Origin: Sebastes aleutianus
Lineage: Eukaryota; Chordata; Actinopteri; Perciformes; Sebastidae
Direction of reading: 5' to 3'
Assembly: GCA_916700875.1 (NCBI GenBank)
Contig: CAKAKS010000067.1
Location: 8,645,591 to 8,709,590 of the forward strand
DNA length: 64,000 bases
The stretch's first letter is position 1, and the number at the start of each line of letters is the position of its first letter. The position numbers and the translations under genes were made by a program. Positions 34,994 to 48,703 of this stretch are shown in pieces. The notes beneath the pieces are model-generated. The model was given only the letters and a program-made list of their open reading frames with translations. It was not told the origin of the DNA and made no database searches.

Positions 34994-36301
34994 CTGTAAG
35001 TTTGACAATATGCTTATTTGCTGAGCGTTAGATAAGAAAATCAATACCACTGTCATATTTGAGCGCTAAATATGAATCTACAGCCAGGAGGTGATTAGCT
35101 TAGCATAGCATAAAGACTGGAAACACAACTTCTGGAAGTCTGTTCACCAAGAAATACTGTAGTTCCAGCAAATTTTCTTTAAATTTTTCTGTTGGTAGGC
35201 GTATTTTTGAGCCAGGCTTGCTGTTTTTACAGAAATAGCTCCAGGTGTGTCAGTCTGTTAAACTTGCTTCAACCTCCAAAACCCCCATTTTTTACGTTTT
35301 GGTTTCATGTGGTGGTCTTTATGCTTTTACAGATGCTTTTCCATCCTGTAAATAAAAAAAAAATCAAGGGGAAACGCTAGTTAATTTACAAGTATGTTTT
35401 TGAACATTTTGTCATGAAAATAGTTTGGTTCAAATATTTAAAATTAGTACACAGTGTCACAATACCGGAAACCCCACCTATGCAGTACAGCCAACACTTT
35501 ATAAAAAGATAATAGGAGCTGTTTGGAAATACTTCTTGTCTCAGGGCTGGAAATCTGTTGACAATGTACTTGTTCACAGATGTTCATCCTGCCTGACGTC
35601 CCTTTTATAACAGAAATATCAATCACCGATTCCCCCTTCTGGCCCCTAGCAGTTGGGGACCCGTCTCCCTGTTAGACTCCACCACCGGCTCCCTCATAGA
35701 GCCACGGGGGGGAGAGAGGTTGCCAGTTCTGCACTTGTCAACCCTCCACATCAGCGAGAGGGCTAAATCAAGCCACAGCAGCTCACTGTTTATCGTGGCT
35801 GCATCTCGTCTGTTTGTCTAGTCTAAAGATCTCATTTCACCGGATGATATATTACATATGGTTAACAAAATGATTAAAAGCAGCAAGACAGGTTTGTAGT
35901 TAAATTGCCTGAGTAGTGATCACAATTAACCATCTAATTGGCTGAGACAACGGCCGGTCATGCTTGAGATTTGGTGTATTTTTTGGCCTTTTCAAATTCC
36001 CAAAAACTGAATAAGAGTACAAGGAATGGATCTGTTCTAACATAAGCTGCAATCATTAGCATGTCCAGTTAATTAGCTTGCATACAATATTAACCAAGAA
36101 TTACTTCCAAGGCCAAGGAGCACATCATTAACTACTACATTAGTTTGTTGGGTTCCAGTTCATGACTAGCACATCCAGTAGTGTAGTATTTCCCCATTAT
36201 ATGGATGCTATCGTAGTTTAGGCTAATGATAGCAGCCCTGTTCTGCTCTTGGTTGTATTTGTGGAAGTTTACGCTCAAGCAAACGTTACTCTAGAGTTTT
36301 T

Positions 36302-36775
36302 ATGCCTCCACGCCAGCAAGGCATTATGTTTTCGGGTTGTCTGTCCATCCGTCCATTTGTCTAGTCCATTCATGTGAACATGATACCTCAGAAATGCCAG
36401 GTGGAAATTCCTAAGAATTTGGCACAAACGTTCACTTGGACTGGAGGAGTCCACCAGATTTTGTTTGTCAAAGGTCACTGTGACCTCACGTCCATCCCAT
36501 TCTCTTATCGTGAACACGCTATCTCAGGAACGCCTTGAGTTAATTTATTCAAATTTTGCACCAACATCGGACTCAAGGATGAGCTGATTAGAGTTTGTGG
36601 TCAAAGGTAAAGGTCACTGTGACCTCACAAAACACATTTTTGGCCATAACTCAAGAATTCTAATTATGACAATTTCACCCGTCTAATAAGATAAAATGAT
36701 GAAGTGATGACATTTTGGACAGACATGGATGTAAAATGCAACTTGACAGGTTGGCGGAGAAGGCATACACCTGCT
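36302..36775. mobile_element. TIR-like dispersed element (TGCCTCCACGCCAGC)
   Basis: Starts TATGCCTCCACGCCAGCAA and ends TTGGCGGAGAAGGCATAC, an imperfect inverted pair. The interior carries CAAAGGTCACTGTGACCTCA twice, and GATGAAGTGATGACATTTTG, all typical of one abundant teleost family. Confidence 0.65.
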
Positions 36776-39700
36776 TTTGTCTACATGTAAAATAAAATTG
36801 TTTTAAAAAATGACTGAGAATTTCGATGGTAAATTTGCCATCGTTATCTTTGTAATCTGCATATGTGCTGTGCGTGAAAGGAAAGCTTAGCGAAGCATTA
36901 ATTGTGATTTATCAAAGTGGTAGACTGTAACAATCACTTTTTATTTTTGTGAAATTGGTGTTTTTTTTTACTCCCACTTAACAGACAACATCTGTTAATC
37001 AAACAGTGCCAGAGCAGTAGTGTTGTATCTTTTGTCCTTGGATTTTCAGCAAATTAAGTTGAGTTGTTTGTATAATATCAAGAGCAGGAAATGTTAATGT
37101 CATTGTACTATTTAAAATGTAACCGTATCCACAACACTGAATCAATTTCTCAATCCTCTGTGTTAAAGAAGCCCTCGCTCCTCGTCTCAGTCCGTCTTTT
37201 CTCAGGTCAGATTTTTCGATTTGCCTCAAACTGTCCATTACCATGGCAGCCAGTGATGGGCAGCCCAGCCAGGCGATGGGTCATTAATTACTGTGAGGAG
37301 ACTTCCTGCTTTACTACTGTTCACAAGGCAACCAACCAGTGTAGCTTCTGACTGCGAGCCAGCAGAGACATCTTTACCGACCTGAGATCAAAAACATTTG
37401 TATTTAATTAATACTGACTTTTCTTATACACAGAGGTGTACTTACTAAAAACGTGTGCACTAGCAGAAGAAGCATGAATAAAGAGCCCTCCAAGGGGTCA
37501 CAAGATATATCAGAGGGGGTCTCAATATGATTTACAGGATTGGAAAGACACAAAATTACTGTATGTTTCTGACTTTAATCAAATATTTTCTTGTTTCTTG
37601 TGAAAAACTTTTGCCATGAATCTTTGCATGTAAACTATTAATTAAAAATCAATAGTGTTTTTGAGAATCTATAAAGTGATACTGTGATACTCAAGAGTAT
37701 TGATATTTTCTAACACCCTTACTGAGAAGGAAAAATCACATTATTGACATATGCAACAATGACAAGGGGTTGCAAGTAGACAATGTTTCATTTTAAGAAT
37801 TCATAACCATTGACTAGATAATAATAATCAGTAAAAAAAAAACTGAAGAAATAATAACCTGAGGATTATAAGATTACCATGATTTTAAGAGAGAATTATT
37901 CATTGGTGTTGGCAGCAGAAACAGCTGCTTGTCACACGTTTCTTTTCCTTATTAGTGTAGGCTGAGTTATGTGTGCGGGTCGCACACTCCTGAGGCTGAT
38001 ATAAGAGGGCTCTACATGCCCTCCCTCTTATCTGTCTCCACCTGGTCTAATATGCTGTTATCTTCACAAAGATAACACAGAGCCTTCACTACCTCTCTCT
38101 TTACTTTATTTAATCCTCTTTTTTTCTACTGCTTGCTTATCATGGAAGAGTCCCAAATATATCACCACAGCACTGTGATACAGGAGTGTTGCTTTTCCTC
38201 ATCATTTATTATTTTGGTTTATATGCAGAATATGCAGATTGCTTTAACACACATTGGGCAGAGCTTTAGTTAAAATGACAGAACAAAAATGAATGTGTGT
38301 GTCATAGTGGGACCTTGAGGTGGAGCCGGTTGTAATTATACATTTCAGAGGAGCTAAACCTGCTAATGGGAGCACTCACTGAAGTGTAGCCTCGCCTCCC
38401 TCCCGCCCCCTCCTTACCGTGGGATCTGCCGATTCAGCACTACGCACTTGAGGCATTTGAGAACCAGTTTGCCTGCAAGTTAATGTATCATGTGTGCAAC
38501 ACACACACACAGAATGACTAATCAAAAGGCTGGTCTTGTGTTAAACCTGATTCACTGTTGAACACTGAATTGTTTAGTCTTTATGATCTAAACAAGCTAA
38601 TTATTATTAGAAGCTAATTACCGTGTCCTGTTGTTTCATTTTAAGTCAGCATGAAACAACAAAACTGCTCTGTTCTGTACAAGGGATTAGTAGAAAAACT
38701 CCTGTTGAATTTCTCACAATTTATTTCACCTAAACGTTGTCTCAATCTTGTGTCTTGTTTGGTTTGCGCCAGTTGGCGCCGTGGCATCGTGTTTTCTGCG
38801 AGCAGCATGCCAGGCTGTCGGGTTGCTCAGGGAGATTTGTAAAGCGTGAGTGACACGCCCCATAAAAGCTCTATTGTGTTGCTCTTTAATGCATGTCGGG
38901 TCTCAGACTGAGGGCATGGCCGGCTTAGTGAAGAGGAACAGTATGGGAGTGACCCTCCGCTGCTCACACGCAACCTCCTGCAGACACACACACACACATC
39001 AAATTATACACACACAGGCGGACGTATTGTGCGCATGCTGCAGCACAGGATGATGTATAACCTGTGCATGTCATCGGTCGCTATAGCTGCCAGTGTCGAT
39101 TCCTGAGAGAATTAATGTTTTCTCAATGTGCTATAGGGCCTCCAGGTCTCTAGTGGGCAACCAAGAATAGCAGCACTGTTGCCACCTCATATAACACTTG
39201 GTAATTGCCACAGGTTTACTGCAAAAGCAGCAACAAGCTTGTTGTATATTACAGTGCAAATGTGCTTCTTACTGTACTGTAGGTCTTTTTTTTTTACCAT
39301 TTTTATGTCCATCAACAAAAATTTTTCCCCTTTCTGTTATCAAGATATCTTGAAAACGTATAATTCAATTTGTTTGAAATATGGTTGACAGATAGTTCTC
39401 AGTCCAACAATCAGTTAATTAGATTTTCGCGATGATACGGATCATGGATTTCCCGTATTATACAACTAGCACATTTCAGCCATAAATATTATGCTGCATT
39501 CAAGGACTGGAAGAAGGATCTGACATCTAGGACTTTTAAACCAGCGACTGAATATAATTTAATTCCCAAACAAATTAATTTTATCAACCAAATTAACCTA
39601 AACAACAAATGATAAAAAAAGGTTGGTTGAAGCTTTGTTTGGGCTCTACAGAGCGTGCTTTGTAGTCCCAGAGAACAGAGGTTAGAGCATCTTTAGCCTC

Positions 39701-40324
39701 TGTACTGTGACGTATTTCACAGTGAAACGGAATATTTGAACATTGTATGGTTACGAATTCTTCGTTGGTTGTTTCATATCATCCGGTGGACGTATATCTG
39801 CATATACTGCCCGCGCTGCAGTGACAAACAGCCACTTGAAAATCGGCAAAGTTTCCTTTGAATGAATTAGACCTCTGCCCCATTGTTTTGGAAATGAAAA
39901 CAATGTTTGTACCCACTAATATCCAAACACAAATATCTTCATATTTCTCCATATTGTTCTGTTAGCTACTAAAATCCACAAATGGTGAAGTGCAGTTTTA
40001 TATGTTTTATAGAAGAGAAAAGACACAGATTTGATGGGAATTTTAATGAAAAAAATACTCTGATACTGATTTTTTTGACATACTGTATATTTGGCATATA
40101 ATGAATGAATGAATGAATTAACACAGGGACACAGGATTAAAACTGGGAACGTGTTTTTTTCATTTCACAGGGACTTTAAGGATGCATTACGTTTTTCTAA
40201 ATTTATAAACATTTCATGTTGTAGGGTATCTTAAAACACACAAACCAGCACATTTACCATGGTTGGAAACACTCTCCACACTCTGCTATTGAGAAATGTT
40301 GATCTAAATGGAATTTGTAAATTT

Positions 40325-40500
40325 GCTTGGCCTCCAGTTTTGTTGCTTGTAGCTTTCTCAAGAACCGCTTATCCAAACAAGATCACATTCAACACTGTAC
40401 TTCCTTTGGTCCTCAGCGATACACCTGCCAAGTGTGAAGTTGATCGGATGAACGGTTGTTGAGAAACTTGAAGGACAAACATACAGACACAGACTCCTTC
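40325..40500. repeat. Dispersed repeat fragment
   Basis: Contains AAGAACCGCTTATCC, AAGTGTGAAGTTGATCGGAT and GGACAAACATACAGACACAG, which I recognise as a common fish repeat. Limits are uncertain. Confidence 0.35.
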
Positions 40501-40883
40501 CATTATAAACTGTTCAATGCAGGCAGCGTTAGTTTCACGGTCTAACTATTGAATGATGTTCTTCATTGTTCCCACTAAACTCGAAAATTCTTGAGTGCTT
40601 TTGTGATTTGAGAAAAATAAAATAACACTACTTTTTAACATAAATGGCCTTGAAAATAGAATAAATCAGAGGATATCTAGCAACCAAAGACACTAATATG
40701 CTTCATCTTCCTGCTGTCTCTACAAAAATGAGCACTTCAGATACTGCAAGTGTGAGGGATTTTTGTCTTTATATGGCAACAGTTCAAATCAATCTTAGGT
40801 ATAATGTCTTTATATCAGTGGATTTTTTTTGGCCACTTGGGGGGCCAGCGGAACAAACTGTAGACATAACACTCACCCCAATC

Positions 40884-42010
40884 ACCTTATAAAGTTGATA
40901 TGGCGAACGTGTTAGCAAATATCTGCTTATTTACACTACCAACAGACACGGAGCAACATTGGCATTCATTTGGAGTCGTGTTTGTGTCCACCTGACAAAT
41001 GTAAGTCTAATATTACAGCCCGGTTGCACGGAAAGGCGTGTGAATGACACGATAATGTAATACGAACGCCGTTCATGCTTTAGCCCTGTCTTTTTCTTGC
41101 CATGTAGTCTGTACTGACTGCAATGTAATGATGTAGAATAAAAGGGGAGAACGACTGCTTATGGTGGGCGGGAGGTTGAGGTGGATGGGTCCAACAAACA
41201 GGACTTTCAACCAGGAGACCAGGGTTTTGTTTTGCAAGTCACATTTGTGCCGTTTGTGACGCGTTTTGTGATGACGTTTGTGACGGGGTTTTTAGTGACG
41301 TTAATTACATGTTTTTCGTACTAATGTTACGTTGTTTCCGTACATATTTTACTTAGTTTACGTACTTATTATAAGCTCAACCATGACGTATTTCCTAAAC
41401 CTAACTAAGTGGTTTTGTTACCTAAACCTGAGTGAGTGGTTATGTTGTCCCCTGCTGGTACTGCACGTTATTACACGTTTGTAATATTCACGCCTCGGTG
41501 AGGCAAAACATGACACTGACGCTATCCTCTGGTGGACAGGTGGGTCTATTACATGCTTTGTCATGATATCGGGTTGAATATTCACTCTCCTTTTAGCTCT
41601 GTTTTTGGTCTCTACCAACTCCTGATGGAAATATCTGTCTCTTTAGCTGCTAAATGCTCCACTATGTTCACAAGCTAGTTGCTAACTTTGTTTGTCTGCT
41701 ATACAGTGGGTTGATCAGAGCCTTTCACTGAAAACAGACAAAACATGACACAGATGAGATCGGTCATGTTGCAAAACAATGAGCTTGGAAATGCTAAAAA
41801 GCTACGTAGAGCTATGTAGACCCTCTCACATTACATATAGTCATTTGATTCATTGTTAATATAAAAACATTTATTAGTGCAGCTCTAAGATCATCTGCAA
41901 AGGATCTATGTGATGTCTAAGAGTGACTTCATTCTCTGCTCAGGTAGACATTACTCCTCTATATCTTTACACAGCAAATAGTTGTTTGCTGCTATATTAA
42001 TACACTACAT
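40884..42010. mobile_element. Mosaic repeat copy B with nested insertion
   Basis: The blocks 40884-41014 and 41583-41885 match copy A at 27062-28170, and 41918-42010 matches 26287-26390. A 562 bp insertion at 41015-41576 is flanked by AATATT on both sides. The site where copy A has its insertion is intact here (TGGTCTCTAC, 41606-41615). Confidence 0.7.
41015..41576. mobile_element. 562 bp inserted element with AATATT duplication
   Basis: Flanked by AATATT at 41009-41014 and 41577-41582; the equivalent site in copy A (CCAATATTCACTTTCC) is empty. The interior includes the phrase AACCTAACTAAGTGGTTTTG, which recurs in the element at 53501-54072. No clear terminal inverted repeat. Confidence 0.65.
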
Positions 42011-43783
42011 ATTGTATAGAGAACCTTAAAATTTGATATGTGGGAAGTTTGATGTGCAGTCCCTGCTGGACTCGCATCCTGTCCAAAGCTCTGCTCCTGC
42101 ATTCATAAACATAATTCTCTTGGTTCTTCTAACAATAAGGATTTCACATTAACCAGAGAGGTGGAAAGCGATCTCTGGAAAGCTATTGATGTCAAGATGC
42201 AGGGGCGATAGAGAGGCCAGAGTCTGTTTACAAGAAGCTCATATCCGCTGGGGATGGCCTGACATTGGAGTGACCTTAGAGAGTGCTGCATTCAGCCTGT
42301 CTCACTGCCAAACATATGCACACACTGGCAGACGTCTATAAGCCTCGCACACGCATGCAGCAGGACTATAAAGTAGGCACTGCAAACCATGCACCCACAC
42401 GTTCTCAGACACATGTGGGAGACTGATGGCTGCGGATATACACGCGTGTGCACACGAACACACGTGTGCACGCCGGCTGAGCAGCGCACTCTACTGGATT
42501 ACTTTAACTCAGTTAGCTTTGATTGGTTTAGGGCTTTTTGAAATATCATTGCCACAGCTATTCGCAGTAGCCTCGCTATAGCCTGTACGAGGGTTTGTGC
42601 ACCATTTTCAACATCAAATTGAATTCCAGTTGGTTGCATGGTTCATGTTTGGCTGATGGAGCGTATCCAGACACTGTATATTTAGACCGTACAGAGGCCT
42701 TCTGCAGGTGCTGCAAGCCAGAGATTGATCATCCTTATAAAAATAACACTGCGCCGTAAATCATGGAGCTTTAAAAGAAATCGCTTGTGCGTCCAAATGT
42801 GTCCTCGGCTGGAGAAAAAATTAAATTAAATGATAAAATGAGAGCATGTGTGACACTTATACACATTCAAGTGTGTGTGCTGTATTAATTAATTTATTGG
42901 AACGGATTACAGTCCAGATTGAGCGCTCATTCACCCAGATCTCACTAATATAATCTGCCTCTAAACATTTCATAGCGACTTATCTCTCTGAGCTCTCCCG
43001 CCGGGTGAGCAATATTTATTCTGTTGTGCTGGAGTCTTAGGCTCCTCTGTCAGGGTTGAGAAGGGGTTTATCTGCATCCAGCGGCCCGTCGCAGCTCCTT
43101 TTGTGCTCCAGTCCTCCACCCCCACCCCCCCGTCATCCCTCCATCCCTCCCCGTTTCACTGGTCACACACCACACTTCCTGTTAAATCCCATTACCAGAG
43201 CCAGACGCCGCTCTCTGCACTGTGTTACGGTCTTCGAGCAAAATCATAAATAGGCCAAGCTGTTGAGTACAGATGCTGCCGAAAATACACTCGCTGTGTT
43301 CCCATTCTTACTCATCCTCCACCCCCGAAATATTTTTTTCCTCCCCACAAGGGGATTTTGTTTTGGTGATGTCACTGGGCGATGTCATCCAGCACTTGTT
43401 CCAAAAATGCCTCAGTGTCTTACGCAAACAGGCGTGTCAGAGTACACAATATTCTCCTTTTCCCTCGTGAACGCACCAGTCTTTCCAAGATCATGTCGTG
43501 AGATTGTTGCAGCAGCATGTTTCTGCTTTTCAGCCTCGAACGTCACCTACTGAACGATGTGCTTTTACTCATCTGTTGAATATATTCCCCCGAGTTACAC
43601 TAATGGATGTCGGAATCACAAACACACACCGTAATGGATGGCTTGTGACACCACACTAATTGTGGTGCAGAGTAGAACAATGCTGGAGGTAATTGTTGAA
43701 CAAATTGTCAAATGCGTCATGCACATTCCAGATGTCACCGTCTGATTGCTTTACTTCTACATACTGTACACACCCAAACACGG

Positions 43784-43812
43784 ACACACACACACACACA
43801 TACACACACACA
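43784..43812 (+). repeat. (CA)n microsatellite
   Basis: A run of about 28 bp of CA with one T interruption. Confidence 0.9.
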
Positions 43813-43844
43813 TGCATACACATTTGTGGCTTTGTGGGAACTGA

Positions 43845-44640
43845 TGTTCTCATCCTGATGTACCTAAACTTAATCCTTACCTCGTCCTTAACCACCTCTA
43901 CTAACCTTCAACTTTAAGACAAATCCTGACCCTGAATTTACCTTTAATTTAAACTTAACTTTAACCAAGACAAAATCCTAATTCCGATTTTACCTTTTCC
44001 ACTCCACCCCTCTTTTTCATAGACTCATTTTTGTATTTTTTAGGGGGGCACAGGGGGTCTTTAGGGGGAGATAGCAGGTCAACAGTACATGTCACATAGA
44101 AGAGGTGTACATCATCTGAACACTGGGAACCTGAAGATTAATTTGAGATGCAGCTTAGCACTGTGTGTCAAGTTGTTCTAGTCATTAATCGGAATTAATG
44201 AATCAAATGATTAAAATAAATTATGAAAGTGTACAAGGGCTTGGAACATTATGATAGAAGTATCTGATGGCCATCCACATGCTCTATTATGTCTTATAAG
44301 TTGTTGCAGCAATTATTGGGGTGATGCCATGAAGTATAAAGAGCAACAAACGTCACAAAGGGAGGAGGTCGGGCTGGATATGTGGGTCAAAAAATGCCAT
44401 ACTCGAGATGGCTGTTCGTACCCTGTTACCTAAACCTAACCAAGTTGTTTCCTGTGAAGATGGAAGTTTATTTTGAAAGGACCGTATGCATGTAATGTGC
44501 CAGAATTGACACCTGTATCCCGGGTTGCTGCATCCAAATTCAAAGCTTAAATCTACCTCAACCTCAATTTTAAACTTAATAAAATCTTGATTCTCATCTT
44601 AACCCTCAACCATAATCCTCACCATAAGTGAGGCCTTTGA
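43845..44640 (+). repeat. Degenerate (CTTAACCTT)-like tract, interrupted
   Basis: About 43870-43995 and 44525-44630 are made of loosely repeated CCTTAACC / CTTTAA / CCTCAACC phrases, a familiar low-complexity repeat of fish. The middle (about 44000-44520) differs and may be a later insertion. Confidence 0.45.
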
Positions 44641-44853
44641 AGATGTTTTTCGGTGGCTACAATGACCTCACCACCGTCTCACCGTCTCTCAGAAGGACAG
44701 AACCACACGCCCCCTTACATTTCAGATGTCCGTCACGGGTCACATGTTGATGGGAATGTGAAAGAACGGAGAGAGAGTGAACGAAGGGAGAATAAAACCA
44801 AGTAGAAAGGGGTGTGGGTTCAGGAAGGAGGTGCAGGAGAAGGCCAGAGAATA

Positions 44854-44880
44854 CAGTCAGTCAGTCAGTCAGTCAGTCAG
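44854..44880 (+). repeat. (CAGT)n microsatellite
   Basis: A perfect run of nearly seven CAGT units. Confidence 0.9.
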
Positions 44881-45299
44881 GGCCCACAGCACCGGGTTCA
44901 TTCCGTCCCAGCAGGGTAACGACTGTATAACTACAATCTGCTAATCCCGCGGGCTGGCAGAGGCCCAGGGGAGTAAAAACCAGCCTCACCAGTACTACAG
45001 CCAGCTCCCACACCAGCTGGAGCCGCCTGCCAGCCTGCATGACTGCATGACTGGTTGCCACTAACCCGTGCTAACAGGCTTGTGAGAGCAGTGCATTCAG
45101 ATGATGATGAAGAGGGATGTTTGTGCCTGAGTGCTTTTTGTTGGTGTGCATGAGTGCAATTGTGTGTTAAAGTGGAAGAAAAACAGCCACACAAGGAACA
45201 GGGAAATAAATGTGTGAGTGTGTGTGTGTGTGTTCAAATCAGGGAAATCTCCACGTCAATATGTGGAGCAGTTGTCATGCACAGTAGCTGGTAGTGTTG

Positions 45300-45660
45300 T
45301 GCAGTTCGGGCTGCAACTAACGAGTATGAAATTATTTTTAATTATTAATAAATCACTTCATTATTTTTTCATTTCATTTGGTCTATGAAATGTCAGAAAA
45401 TAGTGAAAATGCCCATCACAATTTCCCAGAGCCCAAGGTGACACCTTAAAATCCTTTAAAAATCCCTTCTTTTGTCCAACCAACAGTCAAAAACCCAAAA
45501 AGATTATCAGTTTTCAATTATATAGAATAGAAAGAAAGCATCATCCTCACATTTTGAAAAGCTGGAAGCAGCAAATGTTTTACATTTCTGCTTGATAAGT
45601 GACTGAAATTATCATTTAATTATCAAAATTTGTAAAAATCGAGCACTATTGACAATAACT
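45300..45660. mobile_element. TAGRGCTGCA-family element
   Basis: Starts GGGCTGCAACTAACGAGTAT, with the family interior (ATTTGGTCTATGAAATGTCA, AGAGCCCAAGGTGACACCTT). The right end is eroded. Confidence 0.5.
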
Positions 45661-45879
45661 CAGTTTTTTCGCATATCTTGTATCGTGATTATATTCCATT
45701 GACCAAATGAATTATCCCAAGCAAAATGAAATTAAAAGCTAACAAATGAGTCATCAGTTTTTTTAATTTTTATTTGTAAAGCATTTTTTGATTGCATTGA
45801 ACATCCAGTTGATTATTTAGCATTTTATTTTATATTGATCCCTGGGAACTCCACTGATTTTACGCTTAAAATCTGTATA

Positions 45880-46370
45880 TAAAGTTGTATAAAGCCTTTT
45901 ATTGGAGCTGTGTGAAGCCTCAAGTGATGTCACTTTAATCAGCGTCGGTTAGGGCTGAAGTCAACAAGTTTGAAAATGAAAAAAATCTGGTGATGTAGAG
46001 ATGGAAAGAAGTGAGTTTACCGGACCTCCGTAGCTCCTCATCTCTGCTTGTAGCTAACAGCTCTAGGTTACATTACGGTTTTTGCAGATTTCAGATCAGA
46101 TTTTGTGGGTTACCTTCTAGACACGACCCCCGTATATCTGACAGAACTGTTGGCGGTCTGGTTGCATTGTGGGTAAAGTAAGCGCCAGGTTTAAACAGGG
46201 ATGATGAATGCATGGAATAAAAGCAACTATATCCCTGATTCTGCTGCATGAATTTTAATCTCTTTTTTTTTAACTGTTCAGTGCAAATCTGGCAGGAGTG
46301 CAATTTTTCCAACTGTACATCGTGAGTCCTACAGCGTTATAGGAGTGCAGTGCTAAATCGGTGGAGTTCT
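45880..46370. mobile_element. Dispersed repeat, uninterrupted copy
   Basis: Matches the intron 5 sequence at about 56505-56750 and 57466-57690 (shared GTAGCTCCTCATC, AATGCATGGAATAAAA, CTGCTGCAT). In the intron 5 copy about 715 bp of other repeat lies in the middle. Confidence 0.6.
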
Positions 46371-46799
46371 CTTTTAAGGGAAATAAAGGGAAAGGAAGGA
46401 AAAAATAAGCATACAATTGGTGTCAAAAAGCGATGTCAAAGGGTCGTGGTGACTCAGGAGGAGGCTGAGGTTTAGTGTTTAGCTTTAAGGCTCTTCAGTA
46501 TGGAGAGACACACCATCTGTTACAGGGATCAGACCTGTAACCCTGCAGCTAGAACCTCTCTGTTGCTCTTCTGTATTTCCTATTTCAGTGTTTATGTGAC
46601 CCCGCTTTGTGAAATGCTAATCATATTGATCCTGTACACTGTGATTAGGACTGTGGGGGTATGAGTGGGATGCTCAACTAAAACTCAAATCTACTCTCTC
46701 TAGTGTGCATTTACATTATTTCCCAGCAGCATTACTGACAGTTTTAGCAGCTTCCTTTCAACAACTGATAAAGTAACAACTTGTCCAAACAAAGTTCAT

Positions 46800-47372
46800 A
46801 GAAGTATCGTATATCGTATCGTATATAAGAAGTGGCCGTAGTCACCGTGACATCACCCGTTGGTTTGTGGACTGTCGTTCTGAAGCCTCGAGTTTGGCAT
46901 TTTGGCCGACGCCATCTTGTTTTTGTGTAACCAGAAGTGACACGAGAGTGGGGAGTTAAGTACAACCGAATCACACTGTGAAAGGGTTAAAGTTGTAAGA
47001 CAAAAAACGGACAACTCCCAGACCGGACAACGCCGTGGTAGTGACCTGTTAATCACAAGGTAGCCATACCCTAAAGCATCCCCTGCTTTATGGTCTATTT
47101 GACTCTAAATGCGACCATAATCTACTAAATGAACATCATGCTGTATTGAAGAAGACTTCAAACTAGTGATTGAGACCATAAACTCATGTTTACAATGTTT
47201 ACTGAGGTAATAAATCAAGTGAGAAGTAGGCTCATTTTCTCATAGACTTCTATACAATCAGACTTCTTTTTGCAACCAGAGGAGTCGCCCCCTGCTGGCT
47301 ATTAGAAAAAATGCAAGTTTAAGGCACTTCTGCATTGACTTCACTTTTCAGACCTGAAGGTTGCCGACTGGT
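46800..47372 (+). mobile_element. Second copy of the 27227-27824 element
   Basis: Shares AGTTTGGCATTTTGGCC-like sequence, CACTGTGAAAGGGTTAA, CCTAAAGCATCCCCTGCTTT and TAATAAATCAAGTGAGAAGT in the same order. About 46803-46825 reads as degenerate TATCGTA repeats. Confidence 0.75.
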
Positions 47373-47552
47373 GTAGCTATAGCTGATGCTTAAGTTCATT
47401 AGGAGACTATGATATGCTCGGTGTTCAAACAGTTCTATTTTCAATGATTTCCCTATATATCAGTGTGTTTCTAAATACAATTAAAGTTGTAGACAGCAGA
47501 TGTAATTAATAACAAACAATTAAGAGGGTAACTTCCACGAGTTCTGTCATTT

Positions 47553-47681
47553 TTAAAGGGGACATACCATGCACATTTTCAAATTGCTTTCACAGTTTGT
47601 GGGTTGGTAGGCACGCCAGATACTCAAATGTATGTGCACAATCACTGAAAACGTGAGTTTTAAATGATAGGTCCCCTTTAA
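47553..47681. mobile_element. Minimal TTAA-bounded TIR element, 129 bp
   Basis: Starts TTAAAGGGGACATACCAT and ends ATGATAGGTCCCCTTTAA, inverted over about 16 bp, with TTAA at both ends. The smallest complete element of this type here. Confidence 0.65.
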
Positions 47682-48703
47682 AAGTATCAGCAACATTACT
47701 CATGAAGAGGTAAATTTAAGAACATTTTGACTAACAGGTAGGTAATTGGCTTAGACAAACGATTTTGATCAGTGTTCTTTACTCTCCGATCACACGGTTG
47801 TTTGACTTCTGCATACAGTAAACAGGGTTCCCTGGTTGTGAGGAGTTTTGCACAAGATGCCGTCTAATCCGCTGTCTCCCCAGAGAGATTAGCTCTGTCA
47901 CCAGGGCTGGGAATTAAACCACGACTGGTGTTGGAGATACTGACACAGACACAAAGCTGAGACTGAACCGGAGAGGGGGGAGGGGAGAGGAGGGGAGCTG
48001 AGACGGGCGTGGATTCACACATCTGTTGTAGCAACAAATAACAAATAACTGGAGTAAAACGTGAAATACAGTCTGTCATCATCAAATAAAAACAATTTGG
48101 AGAGGATTCCTGAGGTTGAAGTGAAATCGGTGCATTGGTGTAGTTTACCATGAGGTAAACAATAACAACATGTCATGTCATTTTGACATGTAACTATAGA
48201 GTTCTCCAGGGATGACGTGTTTGTGTATGCCAAACAGGAAGTTAGCATCACCCTGGTTCCCTTAACAAAAATCCCAATGGGATTTTTCCATTGTGTTTTG
48301 GATTATTGCAAAAAGTAAGCTCTGTGGCAAACACACGTTTAAGATACTTACACGTTTTGTTCTCTGAGATGATCTCCACCAATGAACACCACTTTTATCA
48401 TTTTTGAAGCGTAAATTCAATCTCCAGAAGGAAAAAGCTAACGTTAGGCTATAAACAAACTACATCACATTCGCATGAACGCAAGAATACACAACGAAGC
48501 TGTAAAGGCGGACGAGTCGGTGAGATGACGTGTAGTAGTCTCATTTAGCCACTTGTTAGCAACCGCCTGTTTTAAGATGCGTAAAAGCTTCAAAATTCAC
48601 AAGTGGGATATTTATTGATGTGAAGAAAGGAGGTTAGATACGCTTCAAACGTTTCACAAGGAATAGTAGGCCTGTACGGTGCTCACTGAGTAGGGCAATC
48701 TTG

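Noticed and set aside
42440..42475. Z-DNA-forming alternating purine-pyrimidine tract (ACACGCGTGTGCACACG)
   Set aside because: Short and imperfect; such tracts are frequent in fish introns and nothing ties it to a function.
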